Assembly: GCA_028748945.1 (NCBI GenBank)
Contig: JAQTOL010000035.1
Span: forward strand, 1-13,723
Source of the DNA: Paludibacter sp.
GTDB taxonomy: Bacteria; Bacteroidota; Bacteroidia; Bacteroidales; Paludibacteraceae
Direction of reading: 5' to 3'
DNA length: 13,723 bases
Below the pieces are notes generated by a model. The model searched no databases and was not told the DNA's origin. It worked only from the letters and a program-made list of their open reading frames with translations. Of this stretch, positions 12,737 to 13,723 are shown in pieces (within the stretch, counting starts at the first letter, position 1; the number at the start of each line of letters is the position of its first letter). The position numbers and the translations under genes were made by a program.

Positions 12737-13723
12737 ATGAAATACCTCATAATACTTGGCGATGGGATGGCTGATGAGCCGATTGCATCGCTTGGAAATA
12801 AAACTTGTTTACAAGCTGCCAACATACCGAACATAGATAAAATAGCCGCTTTGGGTAGAAACGGATTGTTGGATACAATTCCCGAAGGTTTTGCGCCCGG
12901 AAGTGAAATTGCCAACTTAAGTGTACTTGGTTACAAAGTTGCCGAAGTCTTTGAAGGACGGGGCTCTTTGGAGGCTGCCAGCATGGGAGTCGACATTAAA
13001 CCCGGCGAAATGGCAATGCGATGTAACCTGATTTGTATAGAAAATAAGAAAATAAAGAATCATTCAGCCGGACATATCAGTAATGAAGAAGCGGAGGAAT
13101 TGATTCTTTTTTTGCAAAAAGAACTTGGAAATGAAACGGTAAGTTTCTTCCCGGGAGTTTCATACCGGCATCTTTTAAAAATGAAAGGTGGTAATAAAAA
13201 TCTGAAATGTACGCCACCGCATGATGTCACAGGAACTGCTTTTGTCGATGTTATGATACAGCCTGAAACTAAGGAAGCTGAAGAAACGGCCAGTATTTTA
13301 AATAATTTAATTCTTCGTTCGCAGGAATTATTGGAAAATCATCCGGTAAATTTGAGACGTGCTGCAGCGGGAAAAGACAAAGCAAACAGTATCTGGCCCT
13401 GGTCACCGGGTTACAAACCTTCTATGAAGACCTTGCTTGAGCTTTATAACCTAAAAAGTGGATCAGTGATTTCAGCAGTAGATTTGATTCTTGGCATTGG
13501 CGTCTATGCCGGGTTGAAAGTCATTCATGTTGAAGGTGCAACCGGTCTTTACAATACAAATTACGAAGGTAAAGCGCAGGCTGCCATTGATGCGCTTCGT
13601 ACCGATGATTTTGTATATCTGCATATCGAAGCCAGTGATGAAGCCGGGCATGAGGGCGATGTGGATTTGAAAGTTAAAACCATTGAATACCTGGATAGTC
13701 GGGCCGTAAAACCAATTTTCGAT
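12737..13723 (+). CDS. ApgM-family enzyme (cofactor-independent phosphoglycerate mutase-like; proposed homoserine kinase), 3' end cut
   Basis: The frame is open for 329 codons from the ATG at 12737 to the right edge; the family has about 400 residues, so perhaps 70 are missing. It belongs to the alkaline phosphatase superfamily. Metal-binding LGDGMADEP is at 7-15, the presumed nucleophile Ser56 is in PGSEIANLSVLGY, HSAGHIS is at 109-115, and the second metal half-site is SDEAGHEGDVD at 300-310. In Bacteroidota, close relatives sit in threonine operons and are described as proposed homoserine kinases (TIGR02535) because classical ThrB is missing. The traits VFEGRGSLEAASMGVD and the full-length insert fit that group. 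No thr gene lies to the left; threonine synthase may lie just beyond the right edge. Glycolytic mutase activity remains the alternative. Confidence 0.85.
   Translation, partial: MKYLIILGDGMADEPIASLGNKTCLQAANIPNIDKIAALGRNGLLDTIPEGFAPGSEIANLSVLGYKVAEVFEGRGSLEAASMGVDIKPGEMAMRCNLICIENKKIKNHSAGHISNEEAEELILFLQKELGNETVSFFPGVSYRHLLKMKGGNKNLKCTPPHDVTGTAFVDVMIQPETKEAEETASILNNLILRSQELLENHPVNLRRAAAGKDKANSIWPWSPGYKPSMKTLLELYNLKSGSVISAVDLILGIGVYAGLKVIHVEGATGLYNTNYEGKAQAAIDALRTDDFVYLHIEASDEAGHEGDVDLKVKTIEYLDSRAVKPIFD

Noticed and set aside
12712..12915. 67-codon minus-strand frame at the start of the ApgM-like gene
   Set aside because: It is antisense to a conserved coding region and has no domain pattern of its own.

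Overview
The window is low-GC, densely coded DNA from a member of the Bacteroidota, most likely a Bacteroidales relative. The protein families fit this: DnaK ending in DFEEVK, a DUF5063 protein, a Bacteroidetes-style ComEC and a Bacteroidetes-type tyrosine recombinase. The promoters fit too. At least six -7 boxes match the Bacteroidetes consensus TAnnTTTG, and strong purine-rich ribosome binding sites are absent. No database search could be run, so the genus is not called.

Left edge (1 to about 1740): the end of an integrated mobile element. A tyrosine recombinase gene runs off the left edge of the window. Nine bases upstream of it, in the same direction, lies a small protein with a zinc-ribbon-like start and two excisionase-type helix-turn-helix domains. 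A Bacteroidetes promoter and a pair of 8-bp direct repeats precede this two-gene unit. The cargo and the other end of the element lie outside the window.

Core chromosome (1740 to 13723): dnaK is on the minus strand with a strong terminator. Upstream of it are a sigma-54-like -24/-12 element and a CTGNC-N5-GNCAG palindrome about 75 bp further up, which suggests activator-driven expression. The 422-bp gap between dnaK and the divergent folK also holds two clusters of degenerate short repeats in opposite orientation. Next come folK (folate synthesis), a convergent DUF2007 gene, and a divergently transcribed run of DUF5063 protein, 3'-5' exonuclease and RlmI-like rRNA methyltransferase. Then comes an ECF-type sigma factor with no anti-sigma gene beside it, a very long perfect hairpin and an unrecognised 59-residue protein. 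rpe (pentose phosphate pathway) and comEC (DNA-uptake channel) follow with only 4 bp between them. The window ends with an NrnA-like DHH phosphoesterase and a 3'-truncated ApgM-family gene of the kind proposed to be homoserine kinase in Bacteroidota.

No convincing new multi-gene system is visible. The observations most worth a second look are the dnaK control region, the repeat clusters beside it, the sigma factor/hairpin/small-protein locus and the mobile-element edge.
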